In this document: piece by piece, positions 8,016 to 16,933 of the stretch | Numbering within the stretch: the first letter of the stretch is position 1 | How the letters are laid out: each line of letters begins with the position of its first letter | Origin: Bog-159 sp963738375 | GTDB lineage: Bacteria > Acidobacteriota > Terriglobia > Bryobacterales > Bryobacteraceae | Length of the DNA stretch: 64,000 nucleotides | Direction: 5' to 3' | Assembly: GCA_963738375.1 (NCBI GenBank) | Contig: CAVTWL010000005.1 | Coordinates: 248,001 to 312,000 of the forward strand | Translations under genes and position numbers: made by a program | Notes under the pieces: model-generated | The model's database searches: none | Told to the model about the DNA's origin: nothing | What the model saw: the letters and a program-made list of their open reading frames with translations, nothing else

Positions 8016-9608
8016 ATGCTCCGTCCATCTCTCCAGCTTCGGGTCGCGCAGAAGCAAATCCTCACCCCCGGCTTGGTTCAAATGGTCACCGTGCTCCAGC
8101 TCAACCGGCTGGAGCTCAAGGAGATGATTACCCAGGAAATCGTCGAAAATCCCGTCCTCGAAGAATCCACCGAAGAAGGCGGCGAGGAGATTACTCCCGA
8201 AGAACTTCTGCCCCTCCTCGAACCCGACCGCGTCACCGATCCCTCCGACCAGCAGCTTCTCGAAGCCGCCTTGGGCGACGCCGCCCACACCAACGGAATC
8301 GCCGGCGAGTCCCCCTCCGACTTGAACGCCGAGCCTTTCCAGGAAATTATGGACGCCGCTGCCGCCGCCAGCGCCGAAGCCTCCGCCGCCGACCCAGTCG
8401 AACCCGCCGCCGCCACCGATCCCTTCGACGAAATCGACTTCGGCTCCTTCTTTGACGATTACCTCGATCCCGGCTACAAGAGTCCCGCTTCCGAGTCGGT
8501 CGAAAAGCCGTCCTTTGAAACCTTCCTCTCCGCGCCCGTAACCCTCGGCGACCATCTGCACTCCCAACTGAGCGTCTGCGTCCTCTCCGAGGACATCCGC
8601 GACGCCGCCGAATCCATCATCGGCAACCTCGACGAAGATGGCTATCTGTCCGCTTCCCTCGAAGAAATCGCCGGCATGGGCGATCACACCCCGGAGCAGA
8701 TCGAAGCCGCCCTCAAGGTCGTCCAATCCCTCGACCCGGCAGGCGTCGGCGCCCGCAACGTCCGCGAATGCCTGTTGCTCGAACTCGAAAGCATGAACGG
8801 CCGCGGGGGCGTCGCTTGGCAAATCGTCTCCGGCCAACTCCGCCTCCTCGAAATGCGCCAGTACCGCGAACTGGCGAAAATCCTCGGCCGCCCGCTCGAG
8901 CACATCGATATTGCCGTCAAAGCCATCCGCCGCCTCAATCCCCGTCCCGGCCTCCGCTTCTCCGGCGCCGGCGCGCGTACCGTTGAGCCCGACGTCTTTT
9001 TCATCAAGGATGGCGACGAGTTCATCATCCAGATGAACGATGAAGAGGTCCCCCAGCTTCGCCTCAACGCCCAATACCGCCGCATGCTCGATCGCGACAA
9101 CGGAGCCACTAAGGAAGTCCGCGACTACGTCCGCGAGCGCTATACCTCGGCCATCCAGCTGATGAAGAATATCGAGCAGCGCAAGCAGACCATCCTCAAG
9201 GTCTGCCAGGCCATCATCCGGCGCCAGACCGAATTCCTCGCCAACGGCCTCGATTACCTCAAGCCCATGATGATCAAGGACGTCGCCGAAGAGGTCGGAG
9301 TCCATCCCTCCACTGTCAGCCGCGCCGTCGCCAGCAAATACGTCCACACCCCCCAGGGCGTCTACGAGCTCCGCTACTTCTTCTCCGAAGCCGTGCAGGG
9401 TCCCATGGGCGGCAACACCCCCCTCTTACTTCTGAAACGCATGGTCAAGAAAATGATCGAAGAGGAAAATAGCGCGCGTCCTCTCACCGACGACCAGATC
9501 ACCACCGCGCTGCAGCATCAGGGCATCAATGTCACACGCCGCACAGTAGCCAAGTATCGCGAGGATATGAAGATTCCTTCAACGCACCAAAGACGGGTTC
9601 GCCCCTGA
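8016..9608 (+). CDS. rpoN: RNA polymerase sigma-54 factor RpoN
   Basis: The alternative sigma factor that binds -24/-12 promoters and needs an AAA+ activator to melt DNA. Region I is the Gln/Leu-rich N-terminus (QLRVAQKQILTP to VLQLN), then an acidic linker to about residue 160, the core-binding domain, a helix-turn-helix (DVAEEVGVHPSTVSRA) and the RpoN box TRRTVAKYRE at about 507-516. Its 530 residues are normal for the family. The ATG at 8016 was chosen; TTG 8004 and GTG 8010 are in frame and possible. It is followed by hpf and rapZ, the usual rpoN neighbours, and an NtrC-type activator lies at 11.5-12.9 kb. Confidence 0.97.
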   Translation: MLRPSLQLRVAQKQILTPGLVQMVTVLQLNRLELKEMITQEIVENPVLEESTEEGGEEITPEELLPLLEPDRVTDPSDQQLLEAALGDAAHTNGIAGESPSDLNAEPFQEIMDAAAAASAEASAADPVEPAAATDPFDEIDFGSFFDDYLDPGYKSPASESVEKPSFETFLSAPVTLGDHLHSQLSVCVLSEDIRDAAESIIGNLDEDGYLSASLEEIAGMGDHTPEQIEAALKVVQSLDPAGVGARNVRECLLLELESMNGRGGVAWQIVSGQLRLLEMRQYRELAKILGRPLEHIDIAVKAIRRLNPRPGLRFSGAGARTVEPDVFFIKDGDEFIIQMNDEEVPQLRLNAQYRRMLDRDNGATKEVRDYVRERYTSAIQLMKNIEQRKQTILKVCQAIIRRQTEFLANGLDYLKPMMIKDVAEEVGVHPSTVSRAVASKYVHTPQGVYELRYFFSEAVQGPMGGNTPLLLLKRMVKKMIEEENSARPLTDDQITTALQHQGINVTRRTVAKYREDMKIPSTHQRRVRP

Positions 9609-9614
9609 CGGCAG

Positions 9615-9641
9615 GAAGCCGCGGCCGTTCTGCCGCGGTTC
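9615..9641 (+). repeat. Hairpin between rpoN and hpf
   Basis: GAAGCCGCGG and CCGCGGTTC can form a nine-pair stem with one bulge around an 8-base loop. It lies just after the rpoN stop and before the hpf ribosome binding site. No T-run follows, so RNA processing or partial attenuation is more likely than full termination. Confidence 0.4.
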
Positions 9642-9663
9642 AAGATCGGTACGGAGGGCAGTC

Positions 9664-10206
9664 ATGAAGATCACTTACACAGGCAGGCAAGTGGAATTGG
9701 CTCCAGCGCTCATGAAGAAGGTGGAAGCGCAGTTCGCCAAGGTCGGCAAGCTGCTGGATGGCCGCGAGGAAAAGGAAGCGCACGTGATCTTATCCCTGGA
9801 GCGGCATCTGCACCAGGCCGAAATCACCGTGAACTACCACAATCGTCAATTGGTGGGCGTCGGTTCCAGCGCGGATCAGGTCACCGCGTTGCACGCAGCC
9901 ATCGAGAAACTCGAAAAGCAGTGCATCAAAATGCGCGCCAAGTGGCGTGACACCAAGCGCACCCCCCGCAAGGAAACCGCGGCAGCCGCTCCCCCTGAAC
10001 CCCCCGCCGCGCCCGAGGAAGCCGAAACCGGCCGCCAGGTGCACCGCGTCAATCACCACGAGCGCCGCAAACCCATGACTCTCGAAGAAGCCCTCATGCA
10101 AATGGAAAAGGGCGCCGACTACATGGTCTATCGCGACGCCGAAAGCAGCCGCGTCGCCGTTCTCGTCCGCCGCCGCGACGGCAACTTCGATCTCATCGAA
10201 TCCTGA
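9664..10206 (+). CDS. hpf: Long-form ribosome hibernation promoting factor
   Basis: Binds the 30S subunit and dimerises 70S ribosomes into inactive 100S particles in stationary phase. The 180 residues divide into the HPF/RaiA domain (about 1-100, starting MKITYTGRQVEL), a Pro/Ala/Glu linker and the C-terminal dimerisation domain (about 125-180, with KPMTLEEALMQM and DYMVYRDAES). This architecture is the long form. A GGAGGGC ribosome binding site precedes the ATG. It sits between rpoN and rapZ as in many bacteria. Confidence 0.95.
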   Translation: MKITYTGRQVELAPALMKKVEAQFAKVGKLLDGREEKEAHVILSLERHLHQAEITVNYHNRQLVGVGSSADQVTALHAAIEKLEKQCIKMRAKWRDTKRTPRKETAAAAPPEPPAAPEEAETGRQVHRVNHHERRKPMTLEEALMQMEKGADYMVYRDAESSRVAVLVRRRDGNFDLIES

Positions 10207-10216
10207 CCCGGCGCGA

Positions 10217-11122
10217 ATGGCAAAAAAAACCGTTCCGCCCCAAAAACGCCGCGCTACGGACCGGCCTGCCGAACTGGTAATCATCACCGGCCTCAGCGGC
10301 TCGGGCAAAGGGTCCGTCCTCAAGGCCCTTGAAGATCTCGGCTACTATTCCGTCGACAATCTCCCGGTCGACCTGATCCCGAAATTCGCCGAGCTCACCC
10401 AGGATTCCGCCAGCGTCCGCGCCGCGGCGCTCGTCGTCGACGTACGCGAAGGCGAGGGACTCAAACGCTTCCCGGATATCTATGCGCGTATCCGCAATCG
10501 CGTCAAGACCCGGCTGATCTTCCTCGAAGCGGACGACAACGCCATTCTCCGCCGCTTCAGCGAAACCCGGCGCCCGCACCCCCTCGGCACCGAAAACTCA
10601 ATCGCCAAAAGCATCAAATCCGAACGCCGCCAGTTGGCTTCCATCCGCGCCATGGCGGACCTCATCGTCAATACCTCGAAGTTCACCGTCCACGAGCTAC
10701 GCGACTTCATCAAGGAGAGCTTTCGCGGCGAGCGCGCCGAGTCCAAGATCATGGTCTACGTGACCAGCTTTGGCTACCGCCACGGTCTGCCCCCCGATAG
10801 CGACCTGGTCTTCGACGTCCGCTTCCTGCCCAATCCAAACTACATTCCGCGCTTCAAGAAGCTCACCGGACGCCACCCCCAGGTTGCCAAATACATCCGC
10901 TCGTTTCCCCAAACTACCGAGTTCATCGACCGCATCTCGGAACTCCTCGTCTACCTGATCCCGCATTACATCCGGGAAGGCAAGAGCTACCTGACCATTG
11001 GCTTTGGCTGTACCGGAGGCCACCATCGCTCGGTCATGATCGCCGGCGAGATCCGCAAGCGCCTCACCCACGCCGGCTTCCACGTGAAGGCCACCCACCG
11101 CGATATCGCCAAACCCGTCTAG
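10217..11122 (+). CDS. rapZ: RNase adapter protein RapZ / nucleotide-binding YvcJ family
   Basis: A P-loop protein of 301 residues. In enterobacteria it delivers the small RNA GlmZ to RNase E and so tunes GlmS and amino-sugar supply; elsewhere the role is less clear. The Walker A GLSGSGKGS is at residues 25-33, a DVR motif follows the second strand, and the C-terminal domain has the signature GFGCTGGHHRS near residue 262. The start lies 10 bases after hpf, which suggests one transcript with rpoN-hpf. No PTS gene lies between them here, unlike in many proteobacterial clusters. Confidence 0.93.
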   Translation: MAKKTVPPQKRRATDRPAELVIITGLSGSGKGSVLKALEDLGYYSVDNLPVDLIPKFAELTQDSASVRAAALVVDVREGEGLKRFPDIYARIRNRVKTRLIFLEADDNAILRRFSETRRPHPLGTENSIAKSIKSERRQLASIRAMADLIVNTSKFTVHELRDFIKESFRGERAESKIMVYVTSFGYRHGLPPDSDLVFDVRFLPNPNYIPRFKKLTGRHPQVAKYIRSFPQTTEFIDRISELLVYLIPHYIREGKSYLTIGFGCTGGHHRSVMIAGEIRKRLTHAGFHVKATHRDIAKPV

Positions 11123-11160
11123 CCGAACATTCCGTCCGCCTCAAACCGCTGCCGCCCTCC

Positions 11161-11475
11161 GCACCCCAACCGCGATCCGCACCCCAACCGCGATCCGCAC
11201 CCCAACCGCCTCCGCCCCATAACCGCCATCCGCCCCCCAACCGCCATCCGCACCCCAACCGCCATCCGCCCCATAACCGCCATCCGCCCCCCAACCGCCA
11301 TCCGCCCCCCAACCGCCATCCGCCCCCCCAACCGCCATCCGCCCCCCCAACCGCCATCCGCCCCCCCAACCGCCATCCGCCCCCCAACCGCCATCCGCCC
11401 CCCAACCGCCATCCGCCCCATAACCGCCATCCGCCCCATAACCGCCATCCGCCCCATAACCGCCATCCGAGCCAC
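11161..11475. repeat. Minisatellite of about 17 units of 17-19 bases
   Basis: Units begin with AACCG at 11168, 11186, 11204, 11221, 11239, 11257, 11275, 11293, 11311, 11330, 11349, 11368, 11386, 11404, 11422, 11440 and 11458. The core is AACCGCCATCCGCC followed by CCCC, CCCCC or CCAT; the C-run length explains the 18 and 19 base spacing. It fills the gap between convergent rapZ and the NtrC-type regulator. Minus-strand frames stay open because the unit has no stop, but a Met-Ala-Val-Gly-Gly-Arg repeat protein is not credible without a ribosome binding site. Confidence 0.9.
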
Positions 11476-11492
11476 GACCGTAAGGGAGTGTC
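11467..11492 (+). repeat. Dispersed intergenic repeat, diverged copy B
   Basis: This copy matches copy A (76-100) and copy C (27721-27745) at most positions, with changes such as CCACGACCG for CCGCGACGG. It follows directly after the minisatellite and lies 16 bases 3' of the regulator's stop codon. Confidence 0.55.
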
Positions 11493-11507
11493 CTCCCGCG
11501 CCCCCTT

Positions 11508-12863
11508 CTATGACTCGAGCCCCATCTGCGTCAACCGGTACCGCAGAGCATTCCGCGTCAATCCCAACAACCGCGCCGCGTGACTCTTATTCCCATCCGC
11601 CCGCCGCAGCGCCTCCCGGATCAAATCCTGCTCATATTGATCTAAGGTCAAACCCTCCGGCAAAAATCGGTCCGCCTGCTCCGACTGCGACCGGTTCCGC
11701 GGCGCCATCTCCAGCTTGATATCCGCCGCGTCCAGCCGTTCTCCGGAACACATCACCAGGCTGCGCTCAATCACGTTCTCCAATTCCCGCACGTTTCCCG
11801 GCCAGTGATACCCCATCAACTTGGCGATCCCCGCGTCTGTCACGTCCCGCACCCGATTGCCCGTGTCGGGCCCCAGCTTGGTAACGAAATGCTGCGCCAG
11901 AAATGGGATATCCTCCTTGCGCTCGCGCAGTGGCGGAATGTTCATCGGCACCACGTTCAGCCGGTAATAGAGGTCCTCGCGAAAGGTGCCCTGCTCCAGC
12001 GCCGCCCGCAGATCCTGATTCGTCGCGGCTACCACCCGCACGTCGATATGCCGCGTCACATTGCTGCCCAGCCGCTCAAACTCGCGCTCCTGCAGCACCC
12101 GCAGCAGCTTCACCTGAATCGACGCCGGCACGTCGCCGATTTCATCGAGGAATACCGTACCCGTGTCGGCCTGTTCGAATTTGCCCGGCTTCGTAGTCAT
12201 GGCGCCCGTGAACGCGCCCTTCTCGTACCCGAACAGTTCGCTCTCCATCAGGTTTTCAGGGATAGCCGTGCAGTTGATCTTTACCAGGGGCCGCTCGCGC
12301 CGCGGCGAGTGGAAATGGATCGCCCGCGCGATCAGATCCTTGCCCACCCCGCTCTCGCCGGCCAGCAGCACGGTCGCCCGCGTGGGAGCCACCCGCGTGA
12401 TGATCGCAAACACCTCTTGCATCGGAGCGCTCCGCCCTACAATGTTGTCGAATGCGTACCGGCGCCCCAACTCCTCCCGAAGCTGCAGGTTCTCGTCGCG
12501 AAGGGCCCGCATTTCCAGCGCCTTCGAAACTACCGTCATCAGGTGATCGAGCGAGAACGGCTTCAGCAGGAAATCCGTCGCGCCCGACTTCATCGCGGCA
12601 ACGGCTGTCTCAATCGTGCCGAACGCGGTCATCAGAATAACGGGAGTCTGGGAGTTCTGCCGCCGGATGTTGGCAAGCAGTTCAAGCCCGTCCATCTGCG
12701 GCAGGCGTAAATCCGTAAGGACCAGATCCGCGCGGTCGGCGACTTTGATCGCTTCCTCGGCGGTCCTGGCTTTTTCCACTTCGAAGCCTGCCGAAGTAAG
12801 TTGGATCTCGAGAACCCGGCGGAGTTTCTCTTCGTCCTCGACTACCAGGATTCGTCGCTTCAT
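11508..12863 (-). CDS. Sigma-54-dependent response regulator, NtrC family
   Basis: Two-component regulator that activates RpoN promoters. The 451 residues contain a receiver domain (1-120) with phospho-acceptor Asp51 and Lys101, an AAA+ domain with Walker A GESGVGKD (169-176), the sigma-54 contact loop GAFTGA (216-221) and Walker B VFLDEIGD (237-244), and a Fis-type helix-turn-helix at the C-terminus (NKSHAARLLGLTRNALRYRL). All key residues are intact. No histidine kinase gene is adjacent, so the partner is elsewhere. rpoN is 2 kb away on the other strand. Target promoters are unknown. Confidence 0.95.
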   Translation of the reverse strand: MKRRILVVEDEEKLRRVLEIQLTSAGFEVEKARTAEEAIKVADRADLVLTDLRLPQMDGLELLANIRRQNSQTPVILMTAFGTIETAVAAMKSGATDFLLKPFSLDHLMTVVSKALEMRALRDENLQLREELGRRYAFDNIVGRSAPMQEVFAIITRVAPTRATVLLAGESGVGKDLIARAIHFHSPRRERPLVKINCTAIPENLMESELFGYEKGAFTGAMTTKPGKFEQADTGTVFLDEIGDVPASIQVKLLRVLQEREFERLGSNVTRHIDVRVVAATNQDLRAALEQGTFREDLYYRLNVVPMNIPPLRERKEDIPFLAQHFVTKLGPDTGNRVRDVTDAGIAKLMGYHWPGNVRELENVIERSLVMCSGERLDAADIKLEMAPRNRSQSEQADRFLPEGLTLDQYEQDLIREALRRADGNKSHAARLLGLTRNALRYRLTQMGLES

Positions 12864-12894
12864 GGGAGTAGGGCAGGAGGGAGAAACCGACGGC

Positions 12895-12922
12895 GAGCGG
12901 GCTTCATGGCTGAAGCCCGCTC
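12895..12922. repeat. Perfect 12-bp hairpin between trxA and the regulator gene
   Basis: GAGCGGGCTTCA (12895-12906) pairs perfectly with TGAAGCCCGCTC (12911-12922) around TGGC. It follows the trxA stop by 9 bases on the minus strand. No T-run follows in that direction, so it is a strong RNA hairpin or interspersed palindrome rather than a textbook terminator. Confidence 0.75.
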
Positions 12923-12931
12923 CCTCAAATC

Positions 12932-13273
12932 TTAGGCGTTCTGCGTGACGTGTGCGTCCACCATGCGCACCACTTCCGACTTGCCCATCGCGCCCACCCG
13001 CTGTTCAACAACCTGCCCGCCCTTAAAAAGCAACAGGGTGGGTATGCCGCGGATGTTGTAGCGCCCGGCGGTATTGATGTTCGAATCCACGTCCAGCTTG
13101 CCCACCTTCAACTTGCCGGCGTATTCCTGCGCCACCACGTCGATAGTCGGCGCCATTTGCCGGCAAGGACCGCACCATTCGGCCCAGAAGTCGACGAGTA
13201 CTGGAACGTCGGACCGCAGTACGTCCTGGTCGAAGCTTCCATCGGTGAAGGTTAGGGTGTTTTGACCTGCCAT
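12932..13273 (-). CDS. trxA: Thioredoxin
   Basis: Cytoplasmic disulfide reductase of 113 residues, kept reduced by thioredoxin reductase. The active site is WCGPC with Cys34 and Cys37, preceded by the buried Asp of VLVDFWAEW, and the cis-proline is in GIPTLLLF. Length and motifs are those of classical TrxA, with no signal peptide. A GGAG-type ribosome binding site lies about 10 bases upstream of ATG. It sits 50 bases after glgA and may share its transcript. Confidence 0.96.
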   Translation of the reverse strand: MAGQNTLTFTDGSFDQDVLRSDVPVLVDFWAEWCGPCRQMAPTIDVVAQEYAGKLKVGKLDVDSNINTAGRYNIRGIPTLLLFKGGQVVEQRVGAMGKSEVVRMVDAHVTQNA

Positions 13274-13323
13274 TGTCTTTCTGCTCTCCTAGTCCAATTA
13301 GATCAGATTTGAGCGTCCGGGAT

Positions 13324-14745
13324 TCAACCCTGGGCGCGCAGCAACTCGTACAACCGGGCGTACTCGGCGGCCGAAACGCTCCACGAGAAGTCCTTCGCCA
13401 TGCCGGCCCGCATGATCGTCCGCCAGCCATCCGCATCGGCAAATGCCTCCCGCGCCGCGTGTAAAGCCCCGGCCAGCGCGTGTCCGGAGTATTGCCAGAA
13501 CTTGAATCCGGTGCCAGCTTCGATGGTATCATCAAGCCCGCCGGTAGCGCGAACCACAGGCACCGTACCGTACTTCAGGCTGTAGATCTGGTTCAGTCCG
13601 CAAGGCTCGTAGCGGCTTGGCATCAGGAACATGTCGGCGCCCGCTTCGATCTTGTGGGCTATGGAGTTATCGAATCCGATGCCGACCGAAATGCGCGACG
13701 GATGACGCGCCGCCATGGCCCGGAACAGTTCTTCGTAATGCGCTTCGCCGGTACCCAGCGCCGCCAGGTAATAACCTTCGTGAACCAGTCCGTCCGCCGC
13801 TTCGGCGATGATATCGGCGCCCTTCTGGCTGGTGAACCGGGAGACAATGCCAATCAACGGCGCGTCCATGGCTGCCGCGGGCAAGCCGAACGTATTCACC
13901 AGATCCTGCTTGCAGGCCCGTTTGCCGCTCAAATCGGAGGCTGAATAACGCGCGGCGATCGCGGGGTCCGTCTCGGGATTCCACTCGCCATAGTCGACCC
14001 CGTTCAGGATGCCGCTAAGGATATTCGATCGCGCGCGCAGCACACCGTCCAGGCCGAAGCCGTATTCCGGGGTCTGAATTTCACGGGCGTAGGTGGGGCT
14101 GACCGTGTTCAATGCTTCGGCGTAATTCAGCCCGCCCTTCAGAAAGCAGACCTTGCCGAAGAACTCGATCCCATCCGGGTTGAAATCCTCAGTTCCCGCC
14201 AATCCGATATCCGCCAGCGTCTCAGCGGGGAACAGCCCGTGGTACCCGGCATTGTGAATGGTGAACAACGAATGCATCCCCATGTAGGTGGGGTCGTTGG
14301 CATAGATGGTGCGGAGGTATGCGGGGATGAGTCCGGCCTGCCAGTCGTGGCCGTGAATGATGTCGGGCCGCCAAACGTGCCGGCAGAAAGCCAGCGCGCC
14401 CTGCGCCAGCGCGGCAAAACGAATGTGGTTGTCGGGGTAGTCGAGCCCGCCTTCGCCGTAAAATCCGGGGCGGTCGAACAGCAGGGGAAGGTCCAGGAAA
14501 TAGAACGGAGTCTCCTGTTCGATAAGGTAGAGCGAAGCGTCAAATCGCCTGGGCGGAAGCCAGATGGGCAGCGAATCGTAGACCCGCCGCGCCTGGCTTA
14601 ACTCGACAGACCGGTAGCGCGGCAGCAATACCGCCACCTCGTGGCCGAGAGCTTTCAACGCCGCCGGCAAAGACCCCACCACATCCGCCAAACCGCCTGT
14701 CTTCGCAAAAGGAGCCGCTTCGGAAGCCACCATCAATATACGCAT
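13324..14745 (-). CDS. glgA: Glycogen synthase (ADP-glucose type), GT5
   Basis: Extends alpha-1,4-glucan from ADP-glucose. The 473 residues show the GT-B fold: an N-terminal starch-synthase domain with the KTGGL motif at residues 15-19 and DVVGSLPAAL, and a C-terminal GT1-type domain with SRFTSQKG, PSRYEPCGLNQ and the ATGGLDDT loop that binds the nucleotide sugar. Full length and intact. Other glycogen genes are not in the window. It is divergent from the cation transporter and upstream of trxA. Confidence 0.95.
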   Translation of the reverse strand: MRILMVASEAAPFAKTGGLADVVGSLPAALKALGHEVAVLLPRYRSVELSQARRVYDSLPIWLPPRRFDASLYLIEQETPFYFLDLPLLFDRPGFYGEGGLDYPDNHIRFAALAQGALAFCRHVWRPDIIHGHDWQAGLIPAYLRTIYANDPTYMGMHSLFTIHNAGYHGLFPAETLADIGLAGTEDFNPDGIEFFGKVCFLKGGLNYAEALNTVSPTYAREIQTPEYGFGLDGVLRARSNILSGILNGVDYGEWNPETDPAIAARYSASDLSGKRACKQDLVNTFGLPAAAMDAPLIGIVSRFTSQKGADIIAEAADGLVHEGYYLAALGTGEAHYEELFRAMAARHPSRISVGIGFDNSIAHKIEAGADMFLMPSRYEPCGLNQIYSLKYGTVPVVRATGGLDDTIEAGTGFKFWQYSGHALAGALHAAREAFADADGWRTIMRAGMAKDFSWSVSAAEYARLYELLRAQG

Positions 14746-14829
14746 CTGGATAAACGATCAGTCTAGCAGTCCCGGTCGAGTTTGATCCTGCCGTGGGAGC
14801 TTAGCGGTAGAATCGTTAAGGAGCCCCTT

Positions 14830-15765
14830 TTGCACTCACATTCCCACGTGCACGCCGCGGCCACCGGCCGAATCCTCTGGTGGTCGATCGTGGCTACCCT
14901 TTCCTTCGTGGCCCTGGAAGTGTACGCCGGCATTCGCGCCCATAGCCTCGCGTTGATTTCCGACGCCGGCCATAACTTCACCGACGGCCTGGCGCTGCTG
15001 TTAGCCTGGTTCGGCGTCTACCTGCAATCGCGCCCCGCCAATGAAGTGAAGACCTACGGGTATCACCGGGCTGGCGTGCTGACCGCCTTCGTCAACGCCA
15101 TTACGCTCGTCGTACTGTCCGCCTGGATACTCTATGAAGGCTACCAGAGGCTGCGCCATCCGGCGCCCGTGGGCGAAACGGTCATGATGCTCGTCGCGGC
15201 GGGCGGTGTCCTCCTCAACGGCGGCATCATGTGGGGGCTGCGCGGGGCCAGCCACGGCGACATCAACATCCGCAGCGCTTTCGTACACTTTCTGGGCGAT
15301 CTGCTGGGCTCCGTAGCCATCATCGCCGGCGGAGTGATCATCAAGTACACCGGGTGGATTCAGGTGGACCCCATCCTCTCCATCCTGATCGCCGTGCTGA
15401 TCGTCTGGACGGCTTGGGACATCATCAAGGAGTCGCTCAACATCCTTCTCGAGGGTTTGCCGCGCGGCTTGGAATTGCAATCGGTTACCGCCCGCTTATG
15501 CCGCATCGAAGGTGTGCTGGACGTCCATGACCTGCATATCTGGAGCCTGGGATCGAGCACCCACGCCCTGAGCTGTCATGTGCTCATCGAGGATGTACCC
15601 CCGTCAGCCAGCAACTGCATTCTGGCCCGCATCAACGAACTGCTGGCCCATGATTTTCATATCCGCCATTCCACCATCCAATTCGAGCACGTGGGCTGCT
15701 CCGTCGCCGAAAGCGGCTGCGTGATTCCAGCCGAGGAACCTCACTCGCATTCCCACTCGCACTGA
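14830..15765 (+). CDS. Cation diffusion facilitator transporter (Zn/Co/Cd type)
   Basis: An inner-membrane proton-coupled metal exporter of 311 residues with six transmembrane segments and a cytoplasmic C-terminal domain. The zinc-site motifs are H48-x3-D52 in segment 2 (DAGHNFTD) and H153-x3-D157 in segment 5 (HFLGD). Both ends are histidine-rich (HSHSHVH and HSHSHSH), which suits metal loading. The start is taken as TTG 14830 because AAGGAG (14818-14823) sits 6 bases before it and the His-rich tail begins there; an in-frame TTG at 14782 would add 16 unrelated residues. Confidence 0.92.
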   Translation: MHSHSHVHAAATGRILWWSIVATLSFVALEVYAGIRAHSLALISDAGHNFTDGLALLLAWFGVYLQSRPANEVKTYGYHRAGVLTAFVNAITLVVLSAWILYEGYQRLRHPAPVGETVMMLVAAGGVLLNGGIMWGLRGASHGDINIRSAFVHFLGDLLGSVAIIAGGVIIKYTGWIQVDPILSILIAVLIVWTAWDIIKESLNILLEGLPRGLELQSVTARLCRIEGVLDVHDLHIWSLGSSTHALSCHVLIEDVPPSASNCILARINELLAHDFHIRHSTIQFEHVGCSVAESGCVIPAEEPHSHSHSH

Positions 15766-15907
15766 CGGCGGTCACAGCGTCGGAAAATCTTGAGCTGGTA
15801 AGCAGAAACTGATTCACAGCAGGTCAGTTAACTCGGTCAGGCCGGTGAAACGCTAAGCGCGGATTCAGCAGGAAACCAAATCGCCCGTGCTAGAGTGGGC
15901 TTGCGAT

Positions 15908-16867
15908 TCAGTGGTTCACCTGCTCTGTCAAAGTGACAGGTGCGGACAGCCGGAAAGAAAGCTTCGATTCGGTGGGCAGGTTAACGGCTTTGTCGCGCGT
16001 GGCGACGACTCCGCCGCCACCTGCCGCTCCGCCCGCTCCCGCGCCGATAGCTGCTCCCTTACCGCCCCCGGCCATAGCGCCGATGATCGCGCCGATGCCC
16101 GCCGCGGCGGCGACGATGCCGACCTGGTCGTTGGCCGCCATGCTGCCGCCCTGCTGGCGATAAGTTTCAGTCTTGATTTCCACGTGCTGGCCGTCCGAGG
16201 TGTTCAGCTTGGTGAGTTCCAGCGATAGTGCGGCCTTCTTCCCGTGGCCGGACTTTTGGGCTTCCACGACACGGCCTTCCAAGCGGGCGCCTTTTTCGGC
16301 GATCACGAAGCCCCCGGCCGAGAGCGGCGCGTCGAGCGTTGCCGTAAAGGTGTCGCCCGCTTGATTGTGTTCGCTGGAAAGAGCTTCGCCGATGCGGACG
16401 GGCAGAGAAATTCCGGTCTTCAGGGTAACGGAATTGGGCGCTTTGGGCGCTGGCGGCTCGGTTTGCGAGGCCGGCTCAGGGTCGGGAGCGGTCGCGGGTT
16501 CAGTATTTGCGATCGGCGGAGCCGAGGGAGCCGGAGGCTGTTGCAGGCCCGCGGGTTCGACCATGGGCTGCGGCGCTGGTTGGTCAGTCTGCGCGGGCTG
16601 GGCAGCCGGCAGACTCTGGGAGGCCGTCTCGGGCGGGGCGGGACGCATCGGCGTGGAGTGATGCGTCATCGGCGTTGGCGCCGGGGCCGGTTCGCCCTGT
16701 ATCGGCTCGGCGGCGGGCGGAGAAGCCGTTGCGGGCGTGGTTTGCGCTGTTACTACCGGAGCGGGCGCGGACTGCGGCTTTTGGGCGAGCTTCATCATGA
16801 CAGCTCCCCCCAAAGCACCAACAAGTACAAGCAGGCCAATTTGCAGCGGTTTCATCGAATCCTTCAA
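15908..16867 (-). CDS. Membrane-anchored protein with Pro-rich linker and glycine zipper
   Basis: A 319-residue protein. One N-terminal membrane segment (IGLLVLVGALGGAVMM) is followed by a Pro/Ala/Gln-rich linker to about residue 145 and a conserved domain beginning with SVTLKTGISLPVRIGEAL and containing DTFTATLDAPL. Near the end there is a Gly/Ala zipper (IIGAMAGGGKGAAIGAG). The domain is common in Acidobacteria by my recollection and is usually unannotated. The zipper suggests membrane insertion or self-association in the envelope. Function unknown. Confidence 0.75.
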   Translation of the reverse strand: MKDSMKPLQIGLLVLVGALGGAVMMKLAQKPQSAPAPVVTAQTTPATASPPAAEPIQGEPAPAPTPMTHHSTPMRPAPPETASQSLPAAQPAQTDQPAPQPMVEPAGLQQPPAPSAPPIANTEPATAPDPEPASQTEPPAPKAPNSVTLKTGISLPVRIGEALSSEHNQAGDTFTATLDAPLSAGGFVIAEKGARLEGRVVEAQKSGHGKKAALSLELTKLNTSDGQHVEIKTETYRQQGGSMAANDQVGIVAAAAGIGAIIGAMAGGGKGAAIGAGAGGAAGGGGVVATRDKAVNLPTESKLSFRLSAPVTLTEQVNH

Positions 16868-16933
16868 AACAGTCGGACGGACCGGCCGGGCCTTTCGTTT
16901 CCAGTGTACCGCCGGGTAGAATAAGGTTTCTGC

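Noticed and set aside
7869..9347. A 492-residue minus-strand open frame
   Set aside because: It is antisense to rpoN, whose motifs are complete, and has a low-complexity Gly/Ala/Val composition from codon bias.
11119..11475. A minus-strand repeat protein in the minisatellite
   Set aside because: Open only because the unit lacks stop codons; no ribosome binding site, and unit lengths of 17-19 bases would break the frame repeatedly.
11161..11475. CRISPR array
   Set aside because: Units of about 18 bases are contiguous with no unique spacers, and no cas genes are present.
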